From the NCBI GenBank assembly GCA_002841295.1, contig PHEU01000021.1, positions 1 to 64,000 on the forward strand: DNA of 64,000 nt, written 5' to 3'. Positions 61,514-64,000 of this stretch are shown one piece after another (the first letter of the stretch is position 1; every line of letters begins with the position of its first letter). The stretch comes from Actinobacteria bacterium HGW-Actinobacteria-6. Its GTDB lineage: Bacteria; Actinomycetota; Coriobacteriia; Anaerosomatales; Anaerosomataceae. The notes beneath the pieces are model-generated. The model was not told the origin of the DNA. It saw only the letters and a program-made list of their open reading frames with translations, and did not search any database. The position numbers and the translations under genes were made by a program.

Positions 61514-62313
61514 CAGCGTATCGCCTCGTCACCGGGGATGATTCGCTCGGCAGGAGCGAGCGCGCCTGCGAAGATGAGCGACGGCCGCACACGCGCCACG
61601 TAGCCGAGCACCGCCGAGGTCACAAGCGCTTCAAGCAGCCAGCCGAGCGGCCCAAGGGTGTACACGATGGCGGCGAACCGGCTCAGGCCCACGCCGGGTT
61701 CCGGTTCGTGCGCCTGCTCGCCTCCCGAGAAGAGCCCGACGCCGATGATGCCGTCCGAGAACGGCGAGGCGAACGTGAGGTTGCTTGCGTCGAGCGCTCC
61801 GGTCTCGCGCGCGGTGGCGCCCGTCACGCCTGAGACCGCCACGAGCCCGACGAGCAGCGTGGTCGTGATAGCAAGCGTCACGACTGTTGCCATCGCGCTT
61901 GCACCACGTACCCGTTTGCGGCCGAGCATCGCGATGAGCGCGCGGAAGAGCCCCCACCCCAGGAGCATCTCGGTCATCGTCATGAGCGTATTCAGACCGA
62001 TGACCGTCACGCCGCCATGCCCGAGCAATGCGAGCACGATCTGCACCACGAACGCCGAGATGATCGCCAGTTGTGGGCCGAGCAGCACGCCAGCGATTAC
62101 CGTCAGGTTGATGTGATATGCGAGCGGCACGATCTCACTCGACATCGATACGAGCACGAGTGCCGAGATGATCCCCACGAGCGGCACCTTGCGGCGCACG
62201 TCCACGCTGCCACTGCGCGAGCTGGCGAGCCAGACGAGCGCGAGCGCGACGAGCCAGCCGCCGAGCCAGAGCCAGACGGGCAGCACGCCATCGGGGATGT
62301 GGATATGCGACAT
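61513..62313 (-). CDS. cbiM: Energy-coupling-factor substrate-capture protein CbiM
   Basis: About 266 residues. It begins MSHIHIPDGVLPVWLW, the metal-binding N-terminal His pair of CbiM, and continues with MSSEIVPLAYHINLTVIAGV, VQIVLALLGHGGVTVIGLNT. A C-terminal stretch with SPFSDGIIGVGLFSGGEQAH resembles a fused CbiN-like segment. Start ATG 62313 overlaps the Fur-type stop by one base, so regulator and transporter are translated together. Confidence 0.92.
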   Translation of the reverse strand: MSHIHIPDGVLPVWLWLGGWLVALALVWLASSRSGSVDVRRKVPLVGIISALVLVSMSSEIVPLAYHINLTVIAGVLLGPQLAIISAFVVQIVLALLGHGGVTVIGLNTLMTMTEMLLGWGLFRALIAMLGRKRVRGASAMATVVTLAITTTLLVGLVAVSGVTGATARETGALDASNLTFASPFSDGIIGVGLFSGGEQAHEPEPGVGLSRFAAIVYTLGPLGWLLEALVTSAVLGYVARVRPSLIFAGALAPAERIIPGDEAIR

Positions 62314-62759
62314 CAGGCACGCTCCTTGGCGCAAGCGCGGCAGAGGCCGTAGAGCGTGACCTCATGTGAGGTCACCGTGTAGCCGGCTTCCTCTGCCGAG
62401 CGACGCAGCGCGCCATCGATCGGGCAACCGATGCCCACGACGATCCCGCAGCCGGTGCACACGAGGTGGTGATGGTGTTCGCCGCCAGTACACAACGCAT
62501 AGAGCGTACTGCCGTCCCGGGCGCCAACCGCCGCAAGCGAACCGGCAGCCGTCATGGCCGAAACCGCGCGATAAACGGTTGCAACACCGATGCCGGGGCC
62601 GTCTCCTGCTGAGACGACCTCGTGCAGGTCCTCGGCGGTGAATGCGCCGCCGATAGACGGAACGGCAGCAGCGATGCGGCGACGAGCCGCACTCAGGCGT
62701 TGCCCGCCGAACAGGTCGGGTGACGGCGCCTTATCAGTGGGGTGATGTATCTTGGACAT
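62313..62759 (-). CDS. Fur-family metalloregulator
   Basis: 148 residues. Winged helix (IAAAVPSIGGAFTAEDLHEV, ATVYRAVSAMTAAGSLAAV), the metal site GGEHHHHLVCTGCG and the second zinc pair YGLCRACAKERA. It is the first gene of an operon with cbiM-cbiQ-cbiO, so it probably controls Co/Ni uptake (a Nur-like role), though Fur or Zur specificity cannot be excluded. A Fur-box-like palindrome lies just upstream. Confidence 0.92.
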   Translation of the reverse strand: MSKIHHPTDKAPSPDLFGGQRLSAARRRIAAAVPSIGGAFTAEDLHEVVSAGDGPGIGVATVYRAVSAMTAAGSLAAVGARDGSTLYALCTGGEHHHHLVCTGCGIVVGIGCPIDGALRRSAEEAGYTVTSHEVTLYGLCRACAKERA

Positions 62760-62770
62760 CTGTGACCTTA

Positions 62771-62787
62771 CTGAGAATGATTATCAG
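62771..62787. promoter_or_regulatory. Fur-box-like operator of the fur-cbiMQO operon
   Basis: CTGAGAAT-G-ATTATCAG is an 8-1-8 inverted repeat with one mismatch, close to the Fur 7-1-7 consensus. A minus-strand -10 (TATAGT, 62799-62794) lies just upstream, so the box covers the likely start point. Confidence 0.75.
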
Positions 62788-62895
62788 ATGCAGACTATAC
62801 CCTGACGCACCTCAACTCAAGCATCGCTGCAGCGCGGCGTTTGCCGTACTATAAGGAAACGCGATACGGCTGGTAATCATCATCAGGGGGACCGA

Positions 62896-63783
62896 ATGAA
62901 TCTCTCACAGCTCCGCACCTTTGTCGCCGTCGTTGAGCACGGGTCGTTCTCGGCAGCGGCACGTGCCCTCGGGCTCTCGCAGCCGGCGGTCACGATGCAG
63001 CTGCAGGCGCTCGAGTCCGACCTCGGCGTGACGCTGCTCGACCGTCGCTACCGCAAAGTCGAAATGACCGAGGCGGGTCGTGCGCTGCTTCCCCACGCAC
63101 GCAAGCTCATGGCCGGGGTGGAGGACGCGCGCCAGGACCTCGAGGACCTCTCCGGCACCGTGTCCGGTCGTCTTACGATCGCGGCGAGCACCACACCCGG
63201 GCAGTATGTGTTGCCCCGGCTTCTCGGCGGATTCCTCAAGCTGCACCCTGATGTAGGGGTGACGCTGCGCGTATTCGACACCAGTGGTGTTGTCTCGCAC
63301 GTCGAGAGCGGAGAGGCCAATCTCGGCATGACCGGCGCTGAGATTCACGGCGCGCGAGCCAACTACGAGCGCCTCGGCAGTGACAACCTCGTGATGGTGT
63401 GTCCGCCGAAGCATGAAATGGCAACGCGCAAGCATCTGAAGATGACCGACCTGGTCGATGAGCCGTTCATCGTGCGCGAGGCCGGCTCAGGCACCCGCAT
63501 GGTCTCCGAGGATTCTATGCGGCGCGCGGGCATCGACCCCGCTGAGCTTCGGGTCGTCATGGAGCTGGGCACGAACGAAGCCGTGCTCTCCGCCGTTGAA
63601 GGTGGCATGGGTATCGGCATCGTCAGTACCTGGGTCGCCGAGAAGGCCATCAAGCTCGGCACCGTGGCAACCGTCGACGTGCCGGAGTTCCCGCTTGCGC
63701 GCCCGCTGTTCCTGGTTCTGCCGAGGACAACCCTTACACGCGCGGCCGATGCGCTTGCTCAGTATCTGAGATCGGCCGTCTAA
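62896..63783 (+). CDS. LysR-family transcriptional regulator
   Basis: 295 residues. The N-terminal winged helix MNLSQLRTFVAVVEHGSFSA, ARALGLSQPAVTMQLQALES, and the substrate domain (RLTIAASTTPGQYVLPRLLG) are typical and resemble the CysB/CysL-like group. Start ATG after AGGGGGACCGA. It is divergent from the fur-cbiMQO operon; its target may be there or elsewhere. A TACTATAAGG sequence near 62850 may be its -10. Confidence 0.93.
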   Translation: MNLSQLRTFVAVVEHGSFSAAARALGLSQPAVTMQLQALESDLGVTLLDRRYRKVEMTEAGRALLPHARKLMAGVEDARQDLEDLSGTVSGRLTIAASTTPGQYVLPRLLGGFLKLHPDVGVTLRVFDTSGVVSHVESGEANLGMTGAEIHGARANYERLGSDNLVMVCPPKHEMATRKHLKMTDLVDEPFIVREAGSGTRMVSEDSMRRAGIDPAELRVVMELGTNEAVLSAVEGGMGIGIVSTWVAEKAIKLGTVATVDVPEFPLARPLFLVLPRTTLTRAADALAQYLRSAV

Positions 63784-63846
63784 TCCGGGGTGTTCGGGCA
63801 TAGACACATCTAGCGTGGTTTGCCGGCATCGAGAATGGAGCTTCGC

Positions 63847-64000
63847 ATGAGAAGGCTGTCCTGGTCGCGTTACCTCGCCCTTCTGCTCGCCGTGACAATG
63901 CTCACCCCTCTCATAGGTGCCTCGCCTGCATACGCGGCGGCGACCTTCACTGGGGGAGCTACAGACTCGGTACTGTACATCCCGAACGATCACACGCCGA
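63847..64000 (+). CDS. Start of a secreted protein, cut by the window end
   Basis: Only 51 codons are visible. ATG 63847 follows GGAG, and the product begins with a classical signal peptide (basic MRRLSWSR, hydrophobic core, ASPAYA cleavage site), then ATFTGGATDSVLYIPN. The mature protein lies outside the window and cannot be identified. Confidence 0.75.
   Translation, partial: MRRLSWSRYLALLLAVTMLTPLIGASPAYAAATFTGGATDSVLYIPNDHTP

Noticed and set aside
1-64000. CRISPR arrays, rRNA genes, integrases and insertion sequences
   Set aside because: Looked for, but no regularly spaced direct repeats, conserved rRNA blocks, transposase-like proteins or att-type duplications at the tRNA genes were seen.

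Overview
The window is high-GC bacterial chromosome. It most resembles an anaerobic or facultative Actinomycetota of the Coriobacteriia/Anaerosomatales (OPB41-like) type; this placement is an inference. Supporting signs are a surface protein with cell-wall-binding-2 (CWB2) repeats, the ftsB-DUF501-ppx order typical of Actinomycetota, a full selenocysteine pathway, a flavodiiron protein, and a cytochrome with 19 CxxCH haem motifs. Most genes use ATG or GTG starts with clear GGAGG-type sites, and many are translationally coupled (ATGA/GTGA overlaps).

Layout. 1-1.7 kb: the 3' part of a secreted M6 metalloprotease and a small membrane protein. 1.75-17.8 kb: a defence island. On the minus strand it holds a giant SF1 helicase with a Vsr-like nuclease, a type III restriction-modification pair (res, mod), an 87-aa unknown gene and a DUF262/DUF1524 (GmrSD-like) gene. 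A NurA-like/HerA pair diverges from these. A degenerate piece of the M6 protease lies between the helicase and res, so the helicase sits between protease-derived sequences. 17.8-22.3 kb: small accessory genes, namely a zinc-finger lipoprotein, an HD hydrolase, a decayed toxin-antitoxin-like pair behind a perfect palindromic operator, a membrane protein and a VWA protein. 22.3-27 kb: a 1545-aa multicopper oxidase carrying three CWB2 repeats. 27-29 kb: two methyltransferases divergent from a TetR regulator, with twin operators. 29-38.9 kb: housekeeping genes (dus, pyk, ftsB-like, DUF501, ppx/gppA, tRNA-Leu), then B12-binding, TPR, glycosidase-like and EAL genes.

39-48 kb is the most informative stretch. 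It carries selD, yedF, selA and selB, and selC (tRNA-Sec) 4 kb further on. selD itself has an in-frame UGA at codon 15 followed by a SECIS-like hairpin, so an automatic call would lose its first 26 residues. Between selB and selC lies a minus-strand operon of the 19-haem cytochrome, an acidic anchored protein and an OmpR-type two-component system.

48-64 kb: photolyase and DUF523/DUF1722 divergently arranged, nitroreductase, an iron exporter (FetAB type), polyprenyl diphosphate synthase, flavodiiron protein, a lone type IV pilin-like protein, a run of small metabolic enzymes, and a Fur-type regulator with a CbiMQO cobalt/nickel importer behind a Fur-box-like palindrome. A LysR regulator and the start of another secreted protein end the window.

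How the parts work together. The Sec genes form a complete pathway: selenophosphate from SelD, Sec-tRNA from SelA, delivery by SelB to tRNA-Sec. The defence island layers restriction of unmodified DNA (type III), probable restriction of modified DNA (GmrSD-like) and two helicase/nuclease machines. The cytochrome, multicopper oxidase and flavodiiron protein suggest a redox-active cell surface and oxygen management. No CRISPR array, rRNA, integrase or insertion sequence was seen.
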